A stretch of 64,000 nt of DNA from Thermocatellispora tengchongensis (GTDB lineage Bacteria; Actinomycetota; Actinomycetes; Streptosporangiales; Streptosporangiaceae), in contig NZ_JACHGN010000006.1 in assembly GCF_014202315.1 (NCBI RefSeq), forward strand, positions 248,001 through 312,000. Direction: 5' to 3'. A program made the translations under genes and the position numbers. The notes beneath the pieces were generated by a model. The model did no database searches. It saw nothing but the letters and a program-made list of their open reading frames with translations, and was not told the origin of the DNA. This document shows positions 17,231 to 24,806 of this stretch, piece by piece (position 1 is the stretch's first letter; the number at the start of each line of letters is the position of its first letter).

Positions 17231-18963
17231 GCTGCGGCCTCCTGTTCGGTGAGCTGGGACAGCACGATCTCGCGGTACGTCGGGCAGGTGGTCATGAGCT
17301 CGGCGTGGGTGCCGCTGCCGGCCACGCGGCCGTCGTCGAGCACGATGATGCGGTCGGCGTCGCGGATGGTGCTCACGCGCTGGGCCACGATGACGATCGT
17401 GGCGTCCGCGATCTCCGTGGCCAGCGCGGCCCGCAGCCGGGCGTCGGTGCCGTAGTCGAGGGCGGAGAAGGAGTCGTCGAACAGGTAGATCTCGGGCCGG
17501 TGCACCAGGGTCCTGGCGATGGCCAGCCGCTGGCGCTGGCCGCCGGAGACGTTCGTGCCGCCCTGGGCGATCGGCTCGTCCAGGCCGCCGGGCATCGCCT
17601 CGACGAACTCGCGGGCCTGGGCCACCTCCAGGGCCCACCACAGCTCCTCGTCGGTCGCGTCGGGCCTGCCGTACCTGAGGTTGGAGGCGACGGTGCCGGA
17701 GAAGAGGTAGGGCGACTGCGGGACCAGGCCGACCGCCCGGGAGAGCACGGCCGGGTCGAGGTCGCGCACGTTGACGCCGTCCACCAGCACCTCGCCGGCG
17801 GTCGCGTCGAACAGGCGGGGGATGAGGTTGAGCAGCGTCGTCTTGCCGCTGCCCGTGCTGCCGATGATCGCGGTGGTGCGGCCCGGACGCGCCGTGAAGC
17901 TCACGCCGGACAGCACCGGCTCCTCGGCGCCCGGGTAGCGGAAGTCCACCGACCGCAACTCCAGTTCGCCGAGACGCCGTTCCGGGGTGACGGGGCCGGC
18001 CGGCGGGTGGACGCTCGGCTCGGTGTCCAGCACCTCCTCGACGCGCTCCGCGCAGACCTCGGCCCGCGGGATCATCATGAACATGAACAGCGCCATCATC
18101 ACCGACATCAGGATCTGCATCAGGTAGGAGATGACGGCGGTGAGCGCGCCCACCTGCATGGTCCCGTCGGCGATGCGGTGACCGCCGAACCACACCACGG
18201 CGACGCTGGAGACGTTCACCACCAGCATGACCGAGGGGAACATCAGCGCCATCAGCCGCCCGACCCGCAGCGACACGTCGGTCAGCTCGTCGTTGGCCAC
18301 GCCGAAGCGCTCGCGCTCGTGCCGGTCGCGGACGAAGGCCCTGATGACCCGGATGCCGGTGATCTGCTCGCGCAGCACCTGGTTGATCCGGTCGATGCGC
18401 TCCTGCATCGCGCGGAAGAGCGGGCGCATCCGCATCACGATCAGGCCCACGATGACGATCATCAGGGGCAGCACGACGAGCAGCAGCGACGACAGCGCCG
18501 TGTCCTGGCGCAGCGCCAGCACGATGCCGCCCACGCACATGATCGGCGCGGCCACCATCATCGTGAACGTCATCAGGACGAGCAACTGGATCTGCTGCAC
18601 GTCGTTGGTGGTCCGGGTGATCAGGGACGGCGGGCCGAACCTGTTGACCTCCTGGGCCGAGAAGTCCTGCACCCGGTGGAAGATCGCGGCCCGCAGGTCC
18701 CGGCCCAGGGCCGTGGAGACCCAGGCGCCGTAGTACACGGCCACGATCGAGCAGATGATCTGGACGAGCGTCACACCGAGCATCACCAGCCCGATGCGGA
18801 CGATGTAACCGGTGTCGCCCTTGACGACGCCGTTGTCGATGATGTCGGCGTTGAGGGTGGGGAGATAGAGCGTGGCCAGCGTCTGCACGAACTGGAAGAG
18901 GACGACGAGCGTGATCTCTTTCCCGTACGGTCTGAGCCGGACCCGCAGGAGACGGAGCAGCAT
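17227..18963 (-). CDS. ABC exporter half-transporter, first subunit (degenerate ATP site)
   Basis: 578 aa from the ATG at 18963; a TTG one codon upstream is also possible. Exporter membrane domain at about 15-310 and nucleotide-binding domain at about 340-570. Walker A is GSTGSGKTT and the signature NVSGGQRQR is canonical, but Walker B ends in [10 protein letters not shown] (Asp for catalytic Glu) and the H-loop is [10 protein letters not shown] (Gln for His). These changes, together with the altered signature of the partner, fall in the same composite ATP site, the pattern of LmrCD/TmrAB-like heterodimers. Start overlaps the TetR stop by one base. Confidence 0.93.
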   Translation of the reverse strand: MLLRLLRVRLRPYGKEITLVVLFQFVQTLATLYLPTLNADIIDNGVVKGDTGYIVRIGLVMLGVTLVQIICSIVAVYYGAWVSTALGRDLRAAIFHRVQDFSAQEVNRFGPPSLITRTTNDVQQIQLLVLMTFTMMVAAPIMCVGGIVLALRQDTALSSLLLVVLPLMIVIVGLIVMRMRPLFRAMQERIDRINQVLREQITGIRVIRAFVRDRHERERFGVANDELTDVSLRVGRLMALMFPSVMLVVNVSSVAVVWFGGHRIADGTMQVGALTAVISYLMQILMSVMMALFMFMMIPRAEVCAERVEEVLDTEPSVHPPAGPVTPERRLGELELRSVDFRYPGAEEPVLSGVSFTARPGRTTAIIGSTGSGKTTLLNLIPRLFDATAGEVLVDGVNVRDLDPAVLSRAVGLVPQSPYLFSGTVASNLRYGRPDATDEELWWALEVAQAREFVEAMPGGLDEPIAQGGTNVSGGQRQRLAIARTLVHRPEIYLFDDSFSALDYGTDARLRAALATEIADATIVIVAQRVSTIRDADRIIVLDDGRVAGSGTHAELMTTCPTYREIVLSQLTEQEAAA

Positions 18964-19559
18964 CAAGAGGGGCTTTCTGTCGAAGGAGTGGGGGAGGGCC
19001 GCACCAGCAGCCCGTCCAGCAGCACGGAAACGATCTCCTCGTCGTCCATGTCGCCGAACTCGCCGCCCTCGCCGAAGCCGCGGTGCACGCTGACCATGAT
19101 CAGCATGAGCAGGAGCTGCGCCGTGGCCTCGGGGGAGCGGCGCAGCCGGTCGCGGTCGGGCTCGACCAGGGCGGCGAGCGCGGCGAGTATCCGGCGCCGG
19201 CCGTCCAGCATCCGCTCGCGGAACCCGGCGTCGTCGGCCATCAGCTCCCTGGGGGCGGTGACGAGGTTGGCGTTGGCGCTCATCCCCGCCCGCAGCGTCG
19301 TGACCGCCTCGCGCAGCCGCGCGCGCAGCTCGATCCGCGTGCCGATGGCGGCCAGCGCGTCCACCGCCGGCTGCGGGTCGAACGCGCTCATCAGCGCCGC
19401 CCGCAGCAGCGAGGCCTTGTCGGGGAAGACCCCGAAGATCGTGCCCTCGGCCACGCCCGCGGCCTCGGCGATCTGGCGGGTGCTCACCGCGGTGCCGTGC
19501 TCGCGCAGCAGGGGGAGCGTGGCGGCGATGAGCGCCGCACGGCGGTCTTCCGGTGCCAT
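18963..19559 (-). CDS. TetR-family repressor of the ABC exporter operon
   Basis: 198 aa from the ATG at 19559, which has AAGGG 8-9 nt upstream; a GTG at 19586 is in frame but has no RBS. N-terminal [50 protein letters not shown] at about 5-50. It is first gene of the operon with both ABC subunits, translationally coupled to them (TGATG junction), and has a palindromic TetR-type site in its promoter. It therefore most likely senses the transported compound and derepresses the exporter. Confidence 0.92.
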   Translation of the reverse strand: MAPEDRRAALIAATLPLLREHGTAVSTRQIAEAAGVAEGTIFGVFPDKASLLRAALMSAFDPQPAVDALAAIGTRIELRARLREAVTTLRAGMSANANLVTAPRELMADDAGFRERMLDGRRRILAALAALVEPDRDRLRRSPEATAQLLLMLIMVSVHRGFGEGGEFGDMDDEEIVSVLLDGLLVRPSPTPSTESPS

Positions 19560-19598
19560 GGCCGGCACCCTTCGCCTTCTGGACACGCCGAGCAGCCT

Positions 19599-19620
19599 AA
19601 TGAGCGAGCACTCACTCGTT
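19599..19620. promoter_or_regulatory. TetR-type operator upstream of the exporter operon
   Basis: AATGAGCGAG-CA-CTCACTCGTT, an imperfect palindrome (two mismatched pairs) of the TGAGTGAG-N2-CTCACTCA type found before many TetR-regulated exporters. It lies 40-60 bp upstream of the TetR start. Confidence 0.72.
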
Positions 19621-19639
19621 CAACTGATTAACCGCCTGC

Positions 19640-19679
19640 CACCCGCGCCGCCCGGCCGGGCGGCCGGGCGGCGCGGGTG
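19640..19679 (-). terminator. 18-bp hairpin terminator after the TerC gene
   Basis: CACCCGCGCCGCCCGGCC pairs perfectly with its complement across a 4-nt GGGC loop. It begins directly after the TerC stop codon and separates TerC from the TetR/ABC operon promoter. Confidence 0.8.
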
Positions 19680-20702
19680 TCAGTCGCCGATGGGCTCGTT
19701 CGCCGATTCGGGGACGGCCTCCTGGCGGCGGTTGGCGTACAGGCTGGTCATGGTGACCGTGACGAGCACCGTGACGATGACGCCGAGCGACATCAGGGTG
19801 GGGATCTCCGGCACCCAGGACCAGATGCCGTGGGCCCAGTGCAGGATGAGTTTGACCCCGATGAAGCCCAGGATGACGCTGAGCCCGTGGTTGAGGTGGC
19901 GCAGTTTGCTCAGGGCCCCCTGGAGCACGAAGTACAGCGCGCGCAGGCCGAGCAGGGCGAAGGCGTTGGTGGCGAAGACCAGGAAGGGGTCCTCGGTCAC
20001 GCCGTAGACCGCCGGCACCGAGTCCACGGCGAAGACGATGTCGGTGGCGAAGACGGCCACGGCGGCCAGCGCCAGCGGGGTGAGCGCCAGGCGGCCCTTC
20101 TCCCGCACGATCAGCCGCGAGCCCCGGTAGTCGCCGGTGACGGGCACGAAGCGGCGCAGCAGCCGGACGCTGCGCATGGAGGAGACGTCCACCTCCTGCT
20201 CGCGCCCGGTCAGCACGTCGCGCAGCAGCTTGCCGGCCGTGACGATCAGGATGGCGCCGAACAGCACGAACGCCCACGTGCCGCTCTGCAGCGCGGCGGC
20301 GCCCAGCGCGATGAAGATCGCACGCAGGATCAGCGCCCCGACGATGCCGTACAACAGGACCTGCCGCGCGAGCGCCGAGGGGACCGCGAAGGCCGACAGC
20401 AGCAGCATGAACACGAACAGGTTGTCCACCGACAGCGACTTCTCCACGATGAAGCCGGTGTAGAACTCCACCGCCGGGGTGGTGCCGTACGCCCACCACA
20501 GGTACGCGCCGAACGCGACGGGCAGCGCCAGGTAGAAGACCGACCAGAGCACCGCCTCGCGCATCCGTACGTCGTGCGGGCGCCGGGTCAGCGCCAGATC
20601 CAGGGCCAGCAGCACCACCAGTCCGGCGACGCTGATCGCCCAGAGACTCGGCGAGCCGACGCTGTCGATCGTCAGGGCATGCAGATGTGTTCCCGCGGGC
20701 AT
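19680..20702 (-). CDS. TerC-family integral membrane protein, probable manganese exporter (Alx/MeeF-like)
   Basis: 340 aa from the ATG at 20702, with GGAGG ideally placed. About nine hydrophobic segments are visible, and the family signatures are intact: FIVEKSLSVDNLFVF near 83-97 and VFATDIVFAVDSVPAVYG near 215-232, whose acidic residues form the metal path. TerC proteins such as Alx and B. subtilis MeeF/MeeY are linked to Mn2+ efflux or metal loading of exported enzymes; older names refer to tellurium resistance. The leader contains a yybP-ykoY-type element, which supports Mn2+ as the ligand and substrate. Confidence 0.93.
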   Translation of the reverse strand: MPAGTHLHALTIDSVGSPSLWAISVAGLVVLLALDLALTRRPHDVRMREAVLWSVFYLALPVAFGAYLWWAYGTTPAVEFYTGFIVEKSLSVDNLFVFMLLLSAFAVPSALARQVLLYGIVGALILRAIFIALGAAALQSGTWAFVLFGAILIVTAGKLLRDVLTGREQEVDVSSMRSVRLLRRFVPVTGDYRGSRLIVREKGRLALTPLALAAVAVFATDIVFAVDSVPAVYGVTEDPFLVFATNAFALLGLRALYFVLQGALSKLRHLNHGLSVILGFIGVKLILHWAHGIWSWVPEIPTLMSLGVIVTVLVTVTMTSLYANRRQEAVPESANEPIGD

Positions 20703-20830
20703 GGAACCTCCTCGAACGCGACCGGGCCGTTCGAGGTCTCCTTCACCCGCGCCGACGCGGGCGGCCGCCCGGGGACGCGCGGGACGTCCGTACTGACCGG
20801 GCCGGCTCTTGGGAAGTACTCCCCTCGCCA
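20703..20830 (-). promoter_or_regulatory. yybP-ykoY (Mn2+) riboswitch with RBS-sequestering platform, for TerC
   Basis: Reading the minus strand: CGAGG-GGAGTAC at about 20827-20816, and GAAGGAGA-CCTCG closing the element at about 20745-20732. CGAGG and CCTCG pair to form P1, and the GGGGAGUA and GRAGACC boxes are the diagnostic conserved sequences of this class. The same CCTCGAAC (20736-20729) is fully complementary to GTTCGAGG (20717-20710), which contains the start of the GAGGAGG ribosome-binding sequence. Ligand-stabilised P1 and the RBS hairpin are therefore mutually exclusive, predicting translation ON with Mn2+. Inner helices were not modelled. Confidence 0.78.
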
Positions 20831-20886
20831 CGCCCAGGGTAGGCCACATGGGCGATCCGCTCCAGTCCGTTCGCCTCCACAGGGCG

Positions 20887-20915
20887 TTGACCGGGGGTGC
20901 CGCGCGGCGGATAGT
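20887..20915 (+). promoter_or_regulatory. Sigma-70-like promoter of the small membrane protein gene
   Basis: TTGACC (20887-20892), a 17-bp spacer and GATAGT (20910-20915). Predicted transcription start near 20922, directly at the 5' edge of the riboswitch. Confidence 0.6.
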
Positions 20916-20923
20916 GGAGGAAG

Positions 20924-21072
20924 CGGCAAAGGGGAGTACCCGCGCCATGACACCCTGTCGTCATCACGGCCCGCTCGCACAGAGGCCCGGCAGGGTGGCC
21001 CTCCCGGCGGGAGGGTGCGGGAAGACCTTCACCTCGTGGCAGTGCGGCCACGCCAGGCAAAGGAGGCTTCCC
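20924..21072 (+). promoter_or_regulatory. Second yybP-ykoY-like (Mn2+) riboswitch with RBS-sequestering platform
   Basis: AAAGG-GGAGTA (20928-20938) and GGGAAGA-CCTT (21019-21029) match the two conserved boxes of the class and close a short AAGG/CCTT P1. Internal helices include CACCCTG with CAGGGTG. The 3' box can instead pair downstream: GGGAAG (21019-21024) with CTTCCC (21067-21072), and CCTT with AAGG (21060-21063), which is part of the AGGAGG ribosome-binding site. A CGTGGC/GCCACG hairpin caps that alternative fold. As for TerC, ligand binding should free the RBS. The P1 stem is weaker than in the TerC copy. Confidence 0.72.
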
Positions 21073-21291
21073 ATGCCGTTGATCACGGCACTGCTCGAAC
21101 TCCTCTTCTCCGTCCTGCTGATCCTCTCCATGATCATCACCATGGCCGTGCTGTGGACCGGCCCCCGCCCCCGTGGCACCGGCCGCCGCGGCCCCTTCAC
21201 CTCCGAGCCCTCGCTGAACGGCCGGCGGGCCCGCGACCACGGCGACGGAGACGAGACCCGGATCTTATGGCTGGAGCGGCCGGCGCACTGA
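21073..21291 (+). CDS. 72-aa single-pass membrane protein under a Mn-type riboswitch; undescribed
   Basis: ATG at 21073, six nt after AGGAGG. Residues about 4-28 (ITALLELLFSVLLILSMIIT and on to W28) form one transmembrane helix; the remaining 44 residues are polar and Arg/Gly/Pro-rich, ending LERPAH. Third-position GC is high as in real genes here, but codon 65 is a TTA leucine codon, which in many actinomycetes makes translation depend on the bldA tRNA. It is divergent from TerC, and both have the same riboswitch class, so a role in Mn2+ export, as a TerC partner or as a small regulator like MntS, is the leading inference. No homologue recognised. Confidence 0.68.
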   Translation: MPLITALLELLFSVLLILSMIITMAVLWTGPRPRGTGRRGPFTSEPSLNGRRARDHGDGDETRILWLERPAH

Positions 21292-21306
21292 CCGCGGGGG
21301 AGCCGG

Positions 21307-21338
21307 TTGGACTCTCCCCCTGTGGGAGGGCCCATGCT
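21307..21338 (+). promoter_or_regulatory. MerR-type promoter with long spacer and dyad; probably leaderless
   Basis: TTGGAC (21307-21312), a 20-bp spacer containing CTCCC-N5-GGGAG (21314-21328), and CATGCT (21333-21338). An overlong spacer with a central dyad is the hallmark of MerR-activated promoters. The predicted transcription start falls at the GTG at 21346. Confidence 0.65.
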
Positions 21339-21345
21339 GGGGTGC

Positions 21346-22176
21346 GTGGACGGAGATCTGCTGCCGATCGGGCAGTTCGCCCGGCTGACCCGGCTGAGCG
21401 TCAAGCAGTTGCGGCACTACGACGAGCTCGGGCTGCTGGTGCCGGCGTACGTGGACGCCGGTTCCGGTTACCGCTACTACCGGCGCGCGCAGGCCGGGCG
21501 GGCGCTGTCGATCGGGCTGCTGCGCTCGCTGGACGTGCCGCTGCCGGTCATCGCCGAGGTGCTGTCGGGTACGACGGGCGCCCTGGACGGGGTGCGCGAC
21601 GCGCTGGAGGCGGAGCTGGCGCGGCGGCGGCGGACGCTGGCGACGCTGGAGCGCGTGATGACCGAGGGGCTGCCGGCCACGCCCGTACGGGTGGTCACCG
21701 AGCCGGCCAGGCAGGTGGCGGTGGTCCGCGAAAGCGCGGCCGGGCCCGCCGACGTGGCACGCGCCACCTCGGCGGCCGTCGCCCGCCTGCTGGGCGCCGT
21801 GCCCCTCACCGGCGCGCCGGAGCTGATCGGGCTGTTCCCGGTCGAGCTGGACGACGCCTTCGAGGTGCGCGTCGCGCTCGTCGTCGATCCCGTCGATCCC
21901 GTCGATCCCGGCGGCCCTGGCGGCCCCGGCGGCGCGGCCCGGCCGCCTGAGCGGGCGGGTCTCGGCACGGAGGTGCTGCCCGGCGGGGCGTTCGCCTGCG
22001 CCACGCACGTCGGTCCGTACGACCAGATCTCTCTCACCGCGCACGCCGTGCTGGCCTGGTGCGCCGAGCGGGGACACCCGCTGCGCGGGCCGATCCGCGA
22101 GGTGTACGTCTCCGACCCGGCCACCACCGACCCCGCCCGGCTCGTCACCCACCTGATGATCCCCCTGGAGGACTGA
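21346..22176 (+). CDS. MerR-family regulator with GyrI-like effector domain (BmrR-like)
   Basis: 276 aa from the GTG at 21346. That start gives the standard MerR N terminus DGDLLPIGQFARLTRLSVKQ and agrees with a leaderless transcript; an ATG at 21334 is possible. MerR HTH at about 6-75 with RHYDELGLL, a coiled dimerisation helix at about 80-115, then a GyrI-like ligand domain at about 125-275. The effector domain carries a repetitive Asp-Pro-Val and Gly-Gly-Pro insertion at about 180-200. It probably activates its own promoter and the overlapping downstream unit, which starts 2 bp after its stop. Ligand likely a bulky hydrophobic or cationic compound. Confidence 0.88.
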   Translation: MDGDLLPIGQFARLTRLSVKQLRHYDELGLLVPAYVDAGSGYRYYRRAQAGRALSIGLLRSLDVPLPVIAEVLSGTTGALDGVRDALEAELARRRRTLATLERVMTEGLPATPVRVVTEPARQVAVVRESAAGPADVARATSAAVARLLGAVPLTGAPELIGLFPVELDDAFEVRVALVVDPVDPVDPGGPGGPGGAARPPERAGLGTEVLPGGAFACATHVGPYDQISLTAHAVLAWCAERGHPLRGPIREVYVSDPATTDPARLVTHLMIPLED

Positions 22177-22178
22177 GC

Positions 22179-22718
22179 ATGACCCCGGCGATGACCCCGG
22201 CGACGACCCCGACGATCGTCACCCGCGGCCCCGTCACCTGCCTGAGCGTGACCGGCATGGGCGAACCCGACGGCGGCGAGCACAGCGCCGCCGTCCGGGC
22301 CCTGTACACCGTGGCCGCCGCCCTGGGCGCCGGCGCCGGCCCGCTGGAGGGCCAGTGGTGGGCGGAGGACGACCGGCCGGCGCTGCAGGTCCCGCGCGAG
22401 CAGTGGCGCTGGCACATGCTGCTGCCGCTGCCGGACGCCCCGCGGCAGGAGGGCGCGCTGGAGCGGGCGCGCGAGCAGAGCCGCCCCTCGGGCGCGGCCG
22501 TCGACCGGGTGCGTCTGACCGTCGTGACCGAGGGGCAGTGCGTGGAGCTGCTGCACGAGGGCCCGTTCAGCGAGGAGCACCTGTCGCTGAAGATCATGGA
22601 GGAGTTCATGGCCGAGCGCGGGCTGACCGTCAACGGCCCGCACCACGAGATCTACCTGACCGCCCTGGACGACCCGGCCCCGCGCACGCTGCTGCGCCAG
22701 CCCGTACGCCCCGCCTGA
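22179..22718 (+). CDS. Stand-alone GyrI-like small-molecule-binding protein
   Basis: 179 aa from the ATG at 22179, 2 bp after the MerR stop. After a short MTPAMTPAT repeat-like N terminus there is a GyrI-like/SOUL-type half barrel with GPVTCLSVTGMG, QWWAED, WRWHMLLPLPD and a final VELLHEGPFSEEHLSLKIMEEF plus HHEIYLT segment. No DNA-binding domain is present. Such proteins bind or hydrolyse small hydrophobic compounds; pairing with a BmrR-like regulator suggests the two share a ligand. Confidence 0.8.
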   Translation: MTPAMTPATTPTIVTRGPVTCLSVTGMGEPDGGEHSAAVRALYTVAAALGAGAGPLEGQWWAEDDRPALQVPREQWRWHMLLPLPDAPRQEGALERAREQSRPSGAAVDRVRLTVVTEGQCVELLHEGPFSEEHLSLKIMEEFMAERGLTVNGPHHEIYLTALDDPAPRTLLRQPVRPA

Positions 22719-22815
22719 GGCCCCACCTGAGGCCCCTGAGGCCCTGGTTCCCCGCCGTAGTGGTTAGGAGCCGTCCCGCCGGGCAGGCGATGGACGGACC
22801 GACAAGGGGGGCCAC

Positions 22816-23232
22816 ATGGAACGGGGCAGCGACAAGCACGGGCCGCGTCTGGACGCGCAGCAGAAGCACGAGACCCAGGGCATCGTCCAGGGCGGAGACG
22901 ACAGCCGGGTGGAGGAGTGGAAGGAGCCGGAGCCCATGGCGGCTCCGGGCGAGGAGGCGCTGGACTCCGGGCCGCGCCCGCCGGCGCACGAGCCGGGCTC
23001 GCCGGAGGGCATGAGCCCGGAGGAGGTGGACAGCCGCAGCAACGTGGCCAGGTGGGTCAGCGGCACGCACGCGTTCCCGGCCGCCCGCCAGGCGCTGCTG
23101 GAGCGGGCGGAGTCGCTGTCGGCGCCGGAGCCGATCCTGGCCGCGCTGCGGTCACTGCCCGACCGGACCTACCAGAACATGGAGGACATCGCCCACGAGC
23201 TGGGCTTCGGCGGCACCGGCCAGCGCGACTAG
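22816..23232 (+). CDS. DUF2795 domain protein
   Basis: 138 aa from the ATG at 22816 with an AAGGGGGG sequence upstream. The first 75 residues are charged and probably disordered. The C-terminal part (about 76-135) has the DUF2795 pattern: HAFPAARQALLERAESLSAP, ILAALRSLPDRTYQNMEDIAHEL. The domain resembles helical modules linked to DNA or stress functions but has no proven role. Likely monocistronic. Confidence 0.8.
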   Translation: MERGSDKHGPRLDAQQKHETQGIVQGGDDSRVEEWKEPEPMAAPGEEALDSGPRPPAHEPGSPEGMSPEEVDSRSNVARWVSGTHAFPAARQALLERAESLSAPEPILAALRSLPDRTYQNMEDIAHELGFGGTGQRD

Positions 23233-23265
23233 CCGGGCACCCGCCCGGCGGGGGACGGCCGGCGG

Positions 23266-23583
23266 TCACCTGTGGCGGGGGCGGCGCGGGGACGTCCTCG
23301 TCCAGGTGCCGCTCCAGCCGCGGTGCGAGCGCCGTCCCGATGCGGCCACGCAGCGGGGGCACACCCGTCCCACCTCCTCGGCCGCGCCGCCCGACTCGGG
23401 GAACACGTCCGGCCACCGCACGTGATGGAACCGGAGCAGCCCGGACCGGCTGAGGGCCAGCCCGCACAGCGTCTGGTTGGTCCCCGGGTACCAGGCGTGC
23501 ACCTCGCCCGAGGGCAGCCGCATCCCGTCGTCGCCCCGCCACTGCCCGGAGGCCGCGACCGACGGCTCACCGCGGCGGATCAT
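23266..23583 (-). CDS. Conserved actinobacterial small protein with CPxC motif, unknown function
   Basis: 105 aa from the ATG at 23583, overlapping the alcohol dehydrogenase stop (ATGA). Recognisable order: EVHAWYPGTNQTLCGLALSR, LLRFHHVRW, then RVCPRC. One Cys plus a C-P-x-C pair suggests metal binding, possibly zinc. The C terminus is Arg-rich. Proteins with this layout occur widely in actinomycetes without an assigned role. Translational coupling to the dehydrogenase implies coexpression. Confidence 0.68.
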   Translation of the reverse strand: MIRRGEPSVAASGQWRGDDGMRLPSGEVHAWYPGTNQTLCGLALSRSGLLRFHHVRWPDVFPESGGAAEEVGRVCPRCVAASGRRSHRGWSGTWTRTSPRRPRHR

Positions 23584-24806
23584 CGCGGCGCGTCCGCGGT
23601 CGCCGGCTCGGACGCGGCCTGGGACGACGCGGGGTGGGACCCGGGGTGGAACACGGCCCGGACGCATCCGTCCCGCTTCTCCTTGAACAGCTCGTAGCCC
23701 TTCGGGCCGTCCTGCAACGGCAGCGGATGGGTGAGCAGGTGCGAGGCGTCGATGTCGCCCTGGCGCATGCGGTCCAGGATCATCGGGATGTAGCGCTGGC
23801 CGTGCTGCTGGCCGCTGCGCAGCGTCAGGCCCTTGTTCATCACCGCGCCCATCGGGAACTTGTCCACCACGCCGAGGTAGACGCCCAGGACGGAGACCGT
23901 GCCGCCCTTGCGGCAGGCGTGGACGGCCTGCCGCAACGCCAGGCCCCGATCGGTCTGCAGGCGCGTCGCCTGCTTGACCCGGTCGTAGGCGTACTGGGCC
24001 CCCGTCCCGTGGCTCTCCATGCCGACCGCCTCGATGCACACGTCGGGCCCGCGCCCGCCGGTCAGCTCCTTGAGCGCGTCCAGCACGTCCACCCGCCGGT
24101 AGTCGAGCGTCTGCGCGCCGATGCCCTCCGCCATGGCCAGCCGCTCCGGGAACCGGTCGATGGCGATCACCCGCTCCGCGCCCATGCGCAGCGACGCCAG
24201 GGCGGCCATCTGGCCGACGCCGCCGCATCCCCACACGGCCACCACGTCGCCGGGCCCCACTCCGCCCATGTCGGCGCCCATCCATCCGGTGGGCACGGCG
24301 TCGGAGGCGAACACCGCGCTGGAGTCGGGGACGTTCTCGGGCACCGGGAAGGCGTTCACGTCCGCGTACGGCACCCGTACGTACTCGGCGTGGCTGCCCG
24401 CGAAGCCGCCCATGGCGTGCGAGTATCCGAAGATCCCCGCGGTGGCGTGCCCGATCAGCTTCTCCAGGAAGCCGGGATCGGGGTTGGTGTTGTCGCACAG
24501 CGACCACAGCCCCTCCAGGCAGTAGCGGCAGCGCCCGCAGCCGATGATGGAGCACACCGTCACCCGCTCGCCGACCCGCCGCTCGCGCACGTCGGGCCCG
24601 ACCTCGACCACCTCCCCGACGAACTCGTGCCCGAGCACGTCCCCGGCCATCACCGTGGGCACGTACCCGTCCAGCAGGTGCAGGTCCGAGCCGCACACCG
24701 AGCTGGCGGTGACCCGGATCAGCGCGTCCTGGCGGTTGAGCAGCCGCGGCTCGGGCACGTCCTCCACGGCCACCTGGTTCACGCCCGTCCAGCACAGCGC
24801 CTTCAT
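23580..24806 (-). CDS. Zinc-dependent alcohol/formaldehyde dehydrogenase-like protein
   Basis: 408 aa MDR-family enzyme. Catalytic zinc ligands are C39 (CGSDLH) and H61-E62 (GHEFVG); structural zinc cysteines lie in CGRCRYCLEGLWSLC at about 91-105. The Rossmann motif is WGCGGVGQMAALAS. The length and the long insertion between 230 and 270 resemble glutathione-independent formaldehyde dehydrogenase-like members. It should oxidise an alcohol or aldehyde with NAD(P)+. It sits in the middle of a three-gene coupled run. Confidence 0.9.
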   Translation of the reverse strand: MKALCWTGVNQVAVEDVPEPRLLNRQDALIRVTASSVCGSDLHLLDGYVPTVMAGDVLGHEFVGEVVEVGPDVRERRVGERVTVCSIIGCGRCRYCLEGLWSLCDNTNPDPGFLEKLIGHATAGIFGYSHAMGGFAGSHAEYVRVPYADVNAFPVPENVPDSSAVFASDAVPTGWMGADMGGVGPGDVVAVWGCGGVGQMAALASLRMGAERVIAIDRFPERLAMAEGIGAQTLDYRRVDVLDALKELTGGRGPDVCIEAVGMESHGTGAQYAYDRVKQATRLQTDRGLALRQAVHACRKGGTVSVLGVYLGVVDKFPMGAVMNKGLTLRSGQQHGQRYIPMILDRMRQGDIDASHLLTHPLPLQDGPKGYELFKEKRDGCVRAVFHPGSHPASSQAASEPATADAPR

